The notes under the pieces were generated by a model that saw only the letters and a program-made list of their open reading frames with translations, made no database searches and was not told the DNA's origin. Below are positions 41,049-49,531 of a stretch of 64,000 bases of DNA, in pieces (within the stretch, counting starts at the first letter, position 1; every line of letters starts with the position of its first letter). Both the position numbers and the translations under genes were made by a program. The DNA is from Stenotrophomonas sp. 364 (GTDB taxonomy: Bacteria; Pseudomonadota; Gammaproteobacteria; Xanthomonadales; Xanthomonadaceae). The DNA lies in contig NZ_CP047135.1 in assembly GCF_009832905.1 (NCBI RefSeq), forward strand, positions 1,900,001-1,964,000, given 5' to 3'.

Positions 41049-43247
41049 CTAGAAATCGTAACGGACGCTGAGACTATATTGGCGCGGCGGCCCGTAGAAG
41101 CCAATCAGCGTGCCGACCGCCGGAATGTTGTAGCCGGTGGTGCGGTATTCCTTGTCGGCCAGGTTGGTGCCCTGCAGCGAGAAGGTCCAGGCGTCATCAA
41201 GCTTCCAGATGACCCCCGCATTGACCAGTCCGTACCCATCCTGGCGGATCACCGGGCTCAGGTCGGTGGTCGGCCACACCTCGCTCTGGTAGCTGTAGCT
41301 CACCCGTGCGGAGAGGTTGCCGCCGCTGGCCAGATCGGTGCGGTACTCCACGTTCAAGGCGCCGGAGAAATCCGGTGCGTTGGTGAACTTCATCTGGTTG
41401 GCCACGTTGACGCCACGGTCCATGTATTCATCGTACTTGGCGTCCAGCCAGGCCAGGTTGCCGGAGATCAACCAGTGCTGGCTGGGCAGGTACTGGTACT
41501 CGATTTCCAGCCCGTTGATGGTGCCGGCGCCGGCATTGGTGAAGTCGCCGAAGAAGGCATCATTGGTGCCGTCGCCATTGGTATCGATGCCGGTGAACAC
41601 CGACAGCTGGATATCCTTGTACTTGTTGTGGAAGGCCGACAGGTTCAGGAATACGCGCTGGTCGAGGAAGGCCATCTTGCTGCCAACTTCGAAACTGTCG
41701 ACGGTCTCGTCGTCGAACGGCTCGGCCGAGCGCGGCACGGCCACGGCGTTGGCGCGGATGTTGTAGCCGCCCGACTTGAAGCCGCGCGTCGCCAATCCGT
41801 AGACCATGATGTCCGGGGTGATCTGATAGTCCAGCGACACCTTCGGCGAGACGTTGGTGAAATTGGTTTTCTTGTCGAAATCCGCCGCCACTGCGATGGG
41901 TCTGCTGAAGGTCGCATCGGCGTAGAAGCGGTTCAACACGATCGCGCGTTTATCCTCGTCGGTGTAGCGGGCGCCGACGTCCAGCTTCAGCTTGCTGGTC
42001 AGGTCGAACGTCCAATCGGCATACAGCGCGATGCTGTCGGTCAGTACCTTGCCGCGGGTATCTCCGAACTGCAGGTTGAAGAAGTTGTTGCGGATCTGGC
42101 CACCGGCTTCACCGCTGAACTGGTAGAGGCCCACCACGCCGCGCACGCGGCCGCCGGCATCATAGTTGAGCTGCACCTCGTTGCTGACCTGGTTGTCGGT
42201 GTAGGCCCCGCCCACATCGGCCAGCTTGACCGGCGTGCTGTCGAAGTCGATGTTGGCATCGCTGTCCGACTCGCGCTTGGCCACCACGTACTTCAGTGCG
42301 AGGTCGTCGTTGGGCCGCCAGTTCACCGTTGCCGACGCGCCCTTGGTCTCGACGCTGTTGAGGTTGCGCATGCCCGACCGGATGTCGTAGCGGTCATCCA
42401 TCGGCGGGTAGGCCGGGGTGAACGGGTTCGGTGCCAGCATCCTGGACCCGCGCATGCCGGACTGGTCGTCGATCCAGTCCAGGGCGAACTGCACGTCGAT
42501 ATCGTCGCCTGCGTAGGCACCCACGTTGAGGCGGGCGGCGTTGATCTGCTTGTCACTGACCGGCTGGCCATTGAACGTGTTCTCGCCGAATCCGTCGCGG
42601 TTCATGCTGGCCACCGCCACGCGAGCCCGCAGGCCGCTGTCGGCGCCGCCCACCGGACCGCCGATGGCGGCTTTGGCGTCCAGCTGACCGTAGTTGCCCA
42701 CGGTGATCTGGGCGAAGCCCTCGTTCCGGGTGGGCAGGCCACGCGAGATGTACTTGATCGCCCCGCCGATGGTGTTCTTGCCATACAGCGTGCCCTGCGG
42801 ACCGCGCAGCACCTCGATGCGCGATACGTCGAACACGTCCAGCAGCGCACCCTGCGGGCGTGCAATGTACACGTCGTCGAGGTAGATGCCCACGCCCGGG
42901 TCCGCACCCCAGGTGGGATCGGACTGGCCGATCCCACGGATGTAGGCGGTGACCGTGCTGCTGGCGCCGCGTGCGGCATAGATGGTGAGGTTGGGCACCT
43001 GGCCATCCAGGTCGCTGATGTCCTGGACATTCATCTTGTCCAACGCTTCAGAGGTGAAGGCGGTGACGGCCACCGGCACCTCCTGCAGGGTTTCCTCGCG
43101 CTTGCGCGCGGTCACCGTGATGCTGTCCAGGTTGGTGGCCGAAGCGGTCTTGCCTGCCGCCGGTGCGGCGCGTGGCGCCTCCTGTGCCAGTACCGGCCCG
43201 GAGGCCAACAGCGCGCCGATCATCAGGCTCAAGCAATTCCGTTTCAT
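41049..43247 (-). CDS. TonB-dependent receptor of the 3-hydroxybutyrate island
   Basis: 732 residues from the ATG behind GGAGG; the frame is open 18 codons further but without an SD. Signal peptide to PVLAQ, TonB-box-like DSITVTARKREE, plug with LQEVPVAVTAF, VPNLTIYAARG, GVGIYLDDVYIARPQGALLD and VLRGPQGTLYGKNTIGGAI, barrel ending SLSVRYDF. The subfamily usually handles unspecified organic molecules. First gene of a TBDR - hydrolase - maoC operon whose promoter faces the permease gene across an ACCTAGGT palindrome, so the likely cargo is 3HB oligomers. Ligand inferred from context only. Confidence 0.88.
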   Translation of the reverse strand: MKRNCLSLMIGALLASGPVLAQEAPRAAPAAGKTASATNLDSITVTARKREETLQEVPVAVTAFTSEALDKMNVQDISDLDGQVPNLTIYAARGASSTVTAYIRGIGQSDPTWGADPGVGIYLDDVYIARPQGALLDVFDVSRIEVLRGPQGTLYGKNTIGGAIKYISRGLPTRNEGFAQITVGNYGQLDAKAAIGGPVGGADSGLRARVAVASMNRDGFGENTFNGQPVSDKQINAARLNVGAYAGDDIDVQFALDWIDDQSGMRGSRMLAPNPFTPAYPPMDDRYDIRSGMRNLNSVETKGASATVNWRPNDDLALKYVVAKRESDSDANIDFDSTPVKLADVGGAYTDNQVSNEVQLNYDAGGRVRGVVGLYQFSGEAGGQIRNNFFNLQFGDTRGKVLTDSIALYADWTFDLTSKLKLDVGARYTDEDKRAIVLNRFYADATFSRPIAVAADFDKKTNFTNVSPKVSLDYQITPDIMVYGLATRGFKSGGYNIRANAVAVPRSAEPFDDETVDSFEVGSKMAFLDQRVFLNLSAFHNKYKDIQLSVFTGIDTNGDGTNDAFFGDFTNAGAGTINGLEIEYQYLPSQHWLISGNLAWLDAKYDEYMDRGVNVANQMKFTNAPDFSGALNVEYRTDLASGGNLSARVSYSYQSEVWPTTDLSPVIRQDGYGLVNAGVIWKLDDAWTFSLQGTNLADKEYRTTGYNIPAVGTLIGFYGPPRQYSLSVRYDF

Positions 43248-43334
43248 TCGGTCCTCCCCCAAGGCATGTACGTGGCGAATGGCCCATTGCCACCCATGCA
43301 ACCTAGGCTAGCGGTGCCACGGCGCACCGGCGAG

Positions 43335-43348
43335 TGGACCTAGGTCCA
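43335..43348. promoter_or_regulatory. TGGACCTAGGTCCA palindrome in the divergent TBDR/permease promoter
   Basis: 14-bp perfect palindrome. The -10-like TAGCCT (43310-43305, minus) and GATACT (43372-43377, plus) are 31.5 and 30.5 bp from its centre, as at 35541-35552. No -35 boxes. Probably the same activator. Confidence 0.75.
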
Positions 43349-43404
43349 GTCGGCAGCGACCGCCAGATCCGGATACTGGGCGCGTCCTCACCTGGAAGCG
43401 CCGT

Positions 43405-44808
43405 ATGTCGTTATTGATCGTACTTGCAGCGCTGGCTTTCCTGATCCTGGTGGCCTACCGCGGTTACAGCGTGATCCTGTTCGCGCCCATCGCCGCGCTT
43501 GGCGCCGTGGTGCTGACCGACCCCTCGCTGGTGGCGCCGATGTTCACCGGCTTGTTCATGGACAAGATGGTCGGCTTCCTCAAGCTCTACTTCCCGGTGT
43601 TCCTGCTGGGTGCGGTGTTCGGCAAGCTGATCGAACTGTCCGGCTTCTCCCGCTCCATCGTGGGTGCCGCGATCCGGCTGTTCGGCCGCCAGCGGGCGAT
43701 GCTGTCGATCGTACTGGTGTCGGGCCTGCTCACCTATGGCGGCGTGTCGCTGTTCGTGGTGGTGTTTGCGGTGTATCCGTTCGCAGCGGAGATGTTCCGG
43801 CAGAGCAACATTCCCAAGCGTTTGATCCCGGCGACGTTGGCCGTGGGCGGTTTCAGTTTCACCATGGATGCGTTGCCCGGTACGCCGCAGATCCAGAACA
43901 TCATCCCGACCACGTTCTTCGGCACCGACACCTGGGCGGCGCCCGTGCTCGGCACGTTGGGCAGCATCTTCGTGCTTGCGGTGGGCATGTCGTACCTGGA
44001 GTGGCGCCGCCGCGCGGCGCTGCGCAGCGGAGAGGGCTACGGCGACCCGGCCACCCTGGTGAACGAGCCGACCCCCTTCACCGGTACCCATCTGGCGCAT
44101 GCAGGCATCGCCGTGCTGCCGCTGGTACTGGTGTTCGTTTCCAACAAATTGTTCACCCTGGGCATCCCGCACTGGTACGGCGGCGCGCACAGCTTCATGC
44201 CCTCCATCATGGGCAACGCCGCGCCGGTGGTGCAGGACGTGGCGAAGATCGGGGCGATCTGGGCCGTGGTGGGCGCGCTGCTGGTCGGCATCCTGTCGGT
44301 GCTGGCGCTGGCCTGGCGGCCCGTGGTCGTCCAGTTTGCCGAGGGCACCCGTGCGGCGATCAGCGGTGCGGTGCTGGCGGCCATGAACACCGCATCGGAA
44401 TACGGCTTCGGTGCGGTGATCGCCGCATTGCCGGGCTTCATGGTGGTGGCCAATGCGCTGGGCTCGATCCAGGATCCGCTGCTGCATGAAGCGGTCACGG
44501 TGACCGGCCTGGCCGGCGTCACCGGCTCGGCCTCCGGCGGCATGAGCATCGCCCTGGCGGCCATGTCGGAGACCTTCATCGCCAACGCGCAGGCGGTCGG
44601 CATCCCGATGGAGGTATTGCATCGAGTCGCCTCGATGGCGTCCGGCGGCATGGACAGCCTGCCGCACAACGGGGCGGTCATCACGCTGCTGATGGTGACC
44701 GGGCTGACCCATCGCCAGGCTTACAAGGACATTTTTGCGGTGACCGTCATCAAAACCCTCGCGGTGTTCGTGGTGATCGGCATCTACTACGCCACCGGCT
44801 GGGTGTGA
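43405..44808 (+). CDS. GntP-family permease, probable 3-hydroxybutyrate importer
   Basis: 467 residues, about twelve membrane segments. GntP-family features: TGLFMDKMVGFLKLYFPVF, YGGVSLFVVVFAVYPFAAEM, FTMDALPGTPQIQNIIPTTF and GGMDSLPHNGAVITLLMVTG. Members carry gluconate or small hydroxy acids, including 3-hydroxybutyrate. It faces the island's TBDR across the palindrome and is followed by the PHB depolymerase gene, so 3HB is the likely substrate. Energy source is presumably protons. No SD is clear before the ATG. Confidence 0.85.
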   Translation: MSLLIVLAALAFLILVAYRGYSVILFAPIAALGAVVLTDPSLVAPMFTGLFMDKMVGFLKLYFPVFLLGAVFGKLIELSGFSRSIVGAAIRLFGRQRAMLSIVLVSGLLTYGGVSLFVVVFAVYPFAAEMFRQSNIPKRLIPATLAVGGFSFTMDALPGTPQIQNIIPTTFFGTDTWAAPVLGTLGSIFVLAVGMSYLEWRRRAALRSGEGYGDPATLVNEPTPFTGTHLAHAGIAVLPLVLVFVSNKLFTLGIPHWYGGAHSFMPSIMGNAAPVVQDVAKIGAIWAVVGALLVGILSVLALAWRPVVVQFAEGTRAAISGAVLAAMNTASEYGFGAVIAALPGFMVVANALGSIQDPLLHEAVTVTGLAGVTGSASGGMSIALAAMSETFIANAQAVGIPMEVLHRVASMASGGMDSLPHNGAVITLLMVTGLTHRQAYKDIFAVTVIKTLAVFVVIGIYYATGWV

Positions 44809-44895
44809 CAGCGGCGTCGCAGCACCCTCTGGCCGGCCGGACCCCGAGGATTCCCGGAACCACTTCATCCACGACTCACGCATGAGGATCTGGCT

Positions 44896-45900
44896 ATGAA
44901 CTCTGGAATCGATACGATCAAGGCGGCGCTGCTGGTGCTGTGCATCTGGCTGGCAACGGCGGGCAGCGCCTTCGCGGCAGGGCCCGCCGGTCACTGGGAT
45001 GTGGGCCTGTTCGGCAACATTTTCGGCGCCCGCGAGTACCAGGTGTGGGTGCCGGCGGGCTACAACGACACGCAGCCGCTGCCCGTGCTGCTGGTGCTGC
45101 ACGGCTGCGTGACCGGGCCAAACCTGATGGGTGAGGCCTCCGGCTTCAACGACGTGGCCGATACCGAAGGCTTTCTCGTGGTCTACCCTCGGCAGAACGT
45201 CACCGCCAACCCCGCACGCTGCTGGAACTGGCAGCTGCCGATCAATCAGGCCCGGGGCAGCGGTGAGGCCTCGATCCTGGCCGGGATCGTGGACCAGGTG
45301 AAGGGCAGCTACGCGGTTGATCCGCGCCGGGTCTACGTGACCGGCATTTCGGCTGGCGGCGCGATGACCTCGATCATGCTGGCCTGCTATTCCGATGTGT
45401 TCGCCGCCGGTGCGATCCATTCCGGCGGTATGTACAAAGGGGCCACCACCGTGTCCGGCAGCGCCTACGCGCTGTTGGCCGGCAGCATCTATTCGCCGGA
45501 CAGCAACGGGCGGCTGGCCTGGCAGTGCTCCGGCTCGCCGACGCCGCGGCCGATCCCGGTGCTGGTGTTCCATGGCACCGCCGACAGCACGGTGAACCCG
45601 GTGAACGGCCAGCAGGCCGTGCGCCAGTTCCTGCAGACCAATGACCTCGCCGACGATGGCCTGGACAACGACTCGGTGAAGAACGTTCCGACCAGTACCT
45701 TCAACGGGCAGGTGCCGGGTGGGCGCGCGTATCGCGTTGACACGTATGCCTACGGCGGCAGGACGCTGGCCCAGCATTACGTGGTGCAGGGAATGGGCCA
45801 TGCCTGGAGTGGCAGCCAGACGGGATTGCCGTTTACCGATCCCAACGGGCCTGATGCCACGTTGATTACGTGGGTGTTCCTGAAGGATCAGCTGCGCTGA
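44896..45900 (+). CDS. Secreted PHB-depolymerase-type esterase
   Basis: 334 residues with a signal peptide (LLVLCIWLATAGSAFA). Core of the esterase-PHB family: REYQVWVPAGYN, PVLLVLHGCVTGPNLMG, lipase box GISAGGAMTS, acid region FHGTADSTVNP and His in GMGHAWSGS. No substrate-binding or fibronectin domain follows, so it may prefer amorphous or short-chain polyester. GAGGA at 44884-44888 precedes the ATG. It is 87 bp downstream of the GntP-like permease and probably cotranscribed. It would provide the oligomers handled by the rest of the island. Confidence 0.88.
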   Translation: MNSGIDTIKAALLVLCIWLATAGSAFAAGPAGHWDVGLFGNIFGAREYQVWVPAGYNDTQPLPVLLVLHGCVTGPNLMGEASGFNDVADTEGFLVVYPRQNVTANPARCWNWQLPINQARGSGEASILAGIVDQVKGSYAVDPRRVYVTGISAGGAMTSIMLACYSDVFAAGAIHSGGMYKGATTVSGSAYALLAGSIYSPDSNGRLAWQCSGSPTPRPIPVLVFHGTADSTVNPVNGQQAVRQFLQTNDLADDGLDNDSVKNVPTSTFNGQVPGGRAYRVDTYAYGGRTLAQHYVVQGMGHAWSGSQTGLPFTDPNGPDATLITWVFLKDQLR

Positions 45901-45928
45901 GCCCATGGAATGAAAGGCCGGGGACATG

Positions 45929-45951
45929 GTAGAGCGGACCGTTGGTCCGCT
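45929..45951 (+). repeat. SMAG/REP element after the depolymerase gene
   Basis: GTAG then AGCGGACC-GTT-GGTCCGCT, a perfect 8-bp stem, 28 bp past the stop codon. Confidence 0.8.
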
Positions 45952-46016
45952 GCCGCCCGCGGCATGGCCGGGAGCCGCCCAACCTCCCGCGACAGGCGTG
46001 CGCGCCGTCCATCCGC

Positions 46017-46027
46017 TATCTTAAGAT
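46017..46027 (+). promoter_or_regulatory. TATCTT/ATCTTAAGAT element before the beta-lactamase-like gene
   Basis: A -10-like TATCTT (46017-46022) lies within a 10-bp palindrome (46018-46027), about 35 bp before the ATG. No convincing -35. Confidence 0.3.
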
Positions 46028-46057
46028 CCCTTTCCGCCTCCCACCAAGCACCGACGC

Positions 46058-47236
46058 ATGCGAGCTACTCCGATAGTTGTTCGACACAGGCTGTGGCTGA
46101 GTTGCCTCGTGGTGTCCGCTGCGCTTCTGGCCGCCGGATGCGCCGCCGAAAAGGCCCCCGCGAAGGATCTGACCACGGACATCGACGAGGTCGCTGCAAC
46201 CCTCATCGAGCAGCCGTTGCTGCACTCGACCTCGATCGGGGTGGTGTACCGGGGCAAGGAGTTCATCCGGCATCGCGGTGACATGCAGGCAGGCAAGCCC
46301 GGCCCTCCGACCGACGCGACCCTCTACGAAATCGGGTCGTTGAGCAAGACCCTGGCCGGCACCCTGATGGCCAACGCGGTCCTGGAACACAAGGTGGGCC
46401 TGGACGACGATGTCCGGATGTACCTGCAAGGCGACTATCCGAACCTGCAGTACAAGGGCGAGCCCTTGCGCGTTCGCAATCTGCTCTCACACACCAGTGG
46501 TCTGCCGAACATGTTGCCGGCGCGTGCGAACACGGTGCTCGCGGACTTCACCGATCACCGTACGCCGGGCGAACTCAACGCCGTATACGCGGGTTATGGC
46601 CAGGCGGACTTCCTGAGGGATCTGCACACCGTCCAGATCGGCAGGCCGCCCGGAAAGGAGTACGCCTACTCAAGCGCCGGCACGGAGCTGGTGGCGCATA
46701 TCCTGGAAGTGGTCTACCAGCGCGACTACGAAACACTGCTGCGCGACTTCCTGGGCGATTCTGCAGGGATGAGCGGCGCCAGAATCCGACTGGGCGACGC
46801 CGAGGTCCCGCGGCTTGCGATTGGCTACCACAGCGACAATCCGGTGCCGACAACGCCGATGCCACAGTTGCCCTGGGGCGCTTCCGGGAACGTGAAGGCG
46901 ACCACCCCGGACATGGTGAACTACCTCAAGTTCCAGCTGGCCGGTGGGCCGGTCGTGACCGAATCGCACCGCGCCCTGGTCAAATTCGATCCCGAATTCA
47001 GCATCGGCTACTTCTGGAACATCGTCAGCAGCGACGCCGTGAAGGGCGTCTACTATGCGCACCATGGGGGCGTACCACGGTCGCAGTGCTACATCTACAT
47101 CGTGCCCAAGTACGACCTGGGCATATTCGTGATCACCAACCAGAGCGGCGACGATACGGCCCACGCCATGGAGGCGGCGATCGATACGCTGGTCGAGAGA
47201 ATCGCCGCGCGCGAGAAGGCGGCGGGTTCGACCTGA
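46058..47236 (+). CDS. Class C beta-lactamase-like serine hydrolase lipoprotein
   Basis: 392 residues. The lipoprotein signal has lipobox LAAGC near residue 28. The active-site motif SxxK is SLSK (EIGSLSKTLAGT), the second element is YSSAG (Y-x-x in place of Y-x-N), and the KTG-like element near the C-terminus is HHGG. This is the penicillin-binding / esterase class C fold. The deviation from YxN and KTG argues against true beta-lactamase activity and for a D-Ala-D-Ala peptidase or esterase. Predicted to be membrane-anchored in the periplasm. Confidence 0.85.
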   Translation: MRATPIVVRHRLWLSCLVVSAALLAAGCAAEKAPAKDLTTDIDEVAATLIEQPLLHSTSIGVVYRGKEFIRHRGDMQAGKPGPPTDATLYEIGSLSKTLAGTLMANAVLEHKVGLDDDVRMYLQGDYPNLQYKGEPLRVRNLLSHTSGLPNMLPARANTVLADFTDHRTPGELNAVYAGYGQADFLRDLHTVQIGRPPGKEYAYSSAGTELVAHILEVVYQRDYETLLRDFLGDSAGMSGARIRLGDAEVPRLAIGYHSDNPVPTTPMPQLPWGASGNVKATTPDMVNYLKFQLAGGPVVTESHRALVKFDPEFSIGYFWNIVSSDAVKGVYYAHHGGVPRSQCYIYIVPKYDLGIFVITNQSGDDTAHAMEAAIDTLVERIAAREKAAGST

Positions 47237-47266
47237 AACACCGGGCCGAACCCTGACCGGCTGACC

Positions 47267-47545
47267 TCAGCCCGGCAGCTCGCACTTCATTTTGCCGTCC
47301 ACGTAGTAGGGCTTGGGCACATTCGGGTTGTCGCTGGTCTTTTCGAAAACCACTTCAAACGACTCGGCGTCGGGCGTGCCCTTGCGGTCGGTGCAGGCCT
47401 CCTGCAGTTTCTTCTTCACCGCCGTGATGCCCGCATCGCGGTTGGCGCCGTCCGCACTGTTGGTCAGGTTGACCGTCTCAGCGGACGCAACGGCACTGAA
47501 ACCCAACAGGCAGCCGGCCATCATCAGCGTGTGCAGTTTGGTCAT
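47267..47545 (-). CDS. Small exported protein of unknown function
   Basis: 92 residues; GAGG lies 9 nt before the ATG. The signal peptide ends at ASAE. The mature part is about 70 residues with two Cys (EACTDRKG, KMKCELPG) that could pair. No family recognised. Convergent with the serine hydrolase gene, 30 bp apart. Confidence 0.7.
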   Translation of the reverse strand: MTKLHTLMMAGCLLGFSAVASAETVNLTNSADGANRDAGITAVKKKLQEACTDRKGTPDAESFEVVFEKTSDNPNVPKPYYVDGKMKCELPG

Positions 47546-47613
47546 GGCGCTTTACCTCGTGGACGCGAAGGGGGCTCCAGCATAGGACGGCGCGGTGAAG
47601 ATGCCGTGGTTGG

Positions 47614-47781
47614 ATGGCTCGGGTCGGCGTGGGGGCCGCGGCTATCGGCGTGCTGACCAGCCTTGTCCCGGACCGGTGGCTTCCTGCGGATGTGGCCCTG
47701 ATCGTAGTCGTGGGCTGCCTGGTCGTTGAGTGCGCCGGCCTCGCCCTTGGCGGCATGTCAGTACTCTGCGGACCACCCTGA
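47614..47781 (+). CDS. Possible tiny membrane protein (55 aa)
   Basis: MARVGVGAAAIGVLTSLVPD... to a TGA; two hydrophobic stretches (VGAAAIGVLTSLV and VALIVVVGCLVVECAGLAL). No strong SD. It ends 8 bp before the start of the next small membrane ORF, so the two could be a pair or a frameshifted single gene. Confidence 0.35.
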   Translation: MARVGVGAAAIGVLTSLVPDRWLPADVALIVVVGCLVVECAGLALGGMSVLCGPP

Positions 47782-47789
47782 TTGATCGC

Positions 47790-48056
47790 ATGGGCCTGAT
47801 GTACGGTGGGCGACAGCGTCTTGGGCCGTTCCCGTTGCTGCTTGCCCTCTACCTGCAGTTCCGTGGCTGGAAGTGGGGAGAGTGGGGCGCTGTTTTCGAT
47901 GTTGGCTGGGTGGGTGCCCTGCTCATTTTTGGACTGACGCTCTTGTATCTGCTCGGCTGGATGTTGATTGGGCAACGTATACGGCTGGATACCTACGTTG
48001 CCTTGCTGGAGGCTTCCATCCAGGAGCCCGAACCGGCGTCAGCGCCGCCGAAGTAA
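47790..48056 (+). CDS. Small membrane protein of unknown function
   Basis: 88 residues if started at MGLMYGG (47790); the frame is open from 47730 but that part is Arg-rich and overlaps the previous ORF. Two hydrophobic segments (GPFPLLLALYLQ and VGALLIFGLTLLYLLGWMLIG) and a charged tail ending PASAPPK. No known family. It lies just before the stop of the convergent xylR-like gene. Confidence 0.45.
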   Translation: MGLMYGGRQRLGPFPLLLALYLQFRGWKWGEWGAVFDVGWVGALLIFGLTLLYLLGWMLIGQRIRLDTYVALLEASIQEPEPASAPPK

Positions 48057-48089
48057 TCCTGGAACAGGCATCGTCAGGCTGCTTCAGCG

Positions 48090-49232
48090 TCATGGCGCAT
48101 CGATGTCGGTGAACCGGTCCGCTGCTTCCGGCCACGGCAGCGGTCCAGGCGTCAGTACAGGCCTCGATACGGAAGCGCGCGTGACCAGCTGGTGCGCAAG
48201 GACCTGGTTGACCGTGACGCGTTCGGAGGAGTCCGTGCGGCGAATCTCCCGCAACAGGATGTCTACCGCGCTGTCTGCCATCTCTGCCACCGGTTGATGG
48301 ATGGTGGTCAGTTCTGGCCACACCATCGTGGCGGCGGAGGTGTCGTCGAAGCCCACCACCGAAAGATCACCCGGCACCTCCAGGCCGCGACGATGCGCCA
48401 CGGAAACAACCGCCGCTGCCATGTCGTCGTTGCTGGCGAAGATCGCGCTGGGGGGCGGCTGCAGGCTCAGCAACCGCTCGGCCGCGTCCAGTCCCGAACG
48501 GTAGGTGAAGAAGCCGGGTTGGACGAGTGCCGGGGCATAGCCGATGCCTGCGTCCGCGAGCGCGTCCCGGTAGCCCTGCCAGCGGTGCGCACTCGCGGTC
48601 TGGTTCGGATCGCCCTTGATGTACCCGATGCGGGTATGACCGTGTGCGATCAGATACGACACCATGTCGTGGCTTGCCTGGCGATCGTCGATGCGCACGC
48701 AGGAAATCCTGTCGTTCAGATGGCTGGACGCAATGGAGACCACCGGGATGCCGGCACCGACGAACTGATCGACGATCGCCTTGGATTCACACAGGGGCGG
48801 TGGAAGAATCACGCCCGCCACGCTGGTGGACAGTTGCCGTGCCGCCTCGCACCGTGCCTGGGGGCCCAGCTCATCCCAGGTGGAGATGACCAGCTGCGCC
48901 GCCGCCCGCGTGGACCCGCGTAACGCGCCCACCAGCAGCTCGCGCAGGTAGCTGGAACTGGGATTGGTGTAGATCAGGGCGATGCAGGTGTGTTGCGCTG
49001 CCGCCAGGGCGCTTGCGGCAAGATTGGGCCGGTAGTCCAGTTCGCGCACGCTGCGCATGACCCGTTCCCGATTGGCGTCGCGCACGCTGGCATGGCCGTG
49101 GATGACGCGCGACACGGTCATCGCCGACACCCCGGCATGGGCCGCAACGTCTTCAATGGTGATGCCGCTCGCTTTCCGACGGGCCGCTTTGGGGCTGTTC
49201 TTCAAGGGCTCGGCTCCTTTGCTGCGCTGCAT
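48090..49232 (-). CDS. xylR: LacI-family repressor of xylan/xylose genes (XylR-like)
   Basis: 380 residues. The N-terminal HTH is ITIEDVAAHAGVSAMTVSRVIHG with the hinge NLAASALAAAQ, then a periplasmic-binding-type sensor domain (CIALIYTNPSSSYLRELLVG, VSIASSHLNDRISCVRIDD, FASNDDMAAAVVSVAHRRG, VVGFDDTSAATMVWPELTTI). Divergent from a xylan-type TBDR operon. A perfect TGGTAGCGCTACCA palindrome lies 47 bp upstream of its ATG. The Xanthomonas campestris XylR box is TGGTAGCGCTAACA, almost the same, which supports the name. It probably represses itself, the TBDR operon and xylB, with xylose or a xylo-oligosaccharide as inducer. Confidence 0.88.
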   Translation of the reverse strand: MQRSKGAEPLKNSPKAARRKASGITIEDVAAHAGVSAMTVSRVIHGHASVRDANRERVMRSVRELDYRPNLAASALAAAQHTCIALIYTNPSSSYLRELLVGALRGSTRAAAQLVISTWDELGPQARCEAARQLSTSVAGVILPPPLCESKAIVDQFVGAGIPVVSIASSHLNDRISCVRIDDRQASHDMVSYLIAHGHTRIGYIKGDPNQTASAHRWQGYRDALADAGIGYAPALVQPGFFTYRSGLDAAERLLSLQPPPSAIFASNDDMAAAVVSVAHRRGLEVPGDLSVVGFDDTSAATMVWPELTTIHQPVAEMADSAVDILLREIRRTDSSERVTVNQVLAHQLVTRASVSRPVLTPGPLPWPEAADRFTDIDAP

Positions 49233-49278
49233 GATGACAAGCGTTATCCCGGGTGATTAGTCTGCGCCCGTGACGTGA

Positions 49279-49292
49279 TGGTAGCGCTACCA
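49279..49292. promoter_or_regulatory. xyl-box operator 1
   Basis: TGGTAGCGCTACCA, a 14-bp perfect palindrome between xylR and the TBDR operon. Its 12-bp core recurs before xylB. Confidence 0.88.
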
Positions 49293-49480
49293 CTGTGCCA
49301 GGGTAAGGCCAGCGGGTACCCCCCCCTTTACCACGCGGCTGTTCTGGCAAGCCTGCAAGCGAGTTGAGTCGCAGCGAGCGCACAGCGCGCTGCGATGTTC
49401 GGTGTGGAAGACGGGCATCGCCCGTACGTGCCCCTGGAGGGGCGGTACATCCATTCGATCGTATGTCAGAGGGGAGAGTC

Positions 49481-49531
49481 ATGAGCGCGTTTTCGATCCG
49501 TCGTACCGTAGGCCGGAGGGCTCGTTCATGA
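49481..49531 (+). CDS. 16-codon leader ORF overlapping the TBDR start
   Basis: MSAFSIRRTVGRRARS then TGA. It has a strong SD (AGGGGAGAG just upstream) and its stop overlaps the TBDR ATG in ATGA (49528-49531). The TBDR also has its own GGAGGG within this ORF. A translational coupling device is inferred; an N-terminal frameshift of the receptor is the alternative. Confidence 0.45.
   Translation: MSAFSIRRTVGRRARS

Noticed and set aside
43411..45927. 838-codon open frame on the minus strand opposite the permease and depolymerase
   Set aside because: Shadow of two well-supported genes; low-complexity His/Arg/Gln-rich translation.
46058..47236. True beta-lactamase resistance gene
   Set aside because: The YxN and KTG motifs are altered (YSS, HHG), so a peptidase or esterase role is more likely.
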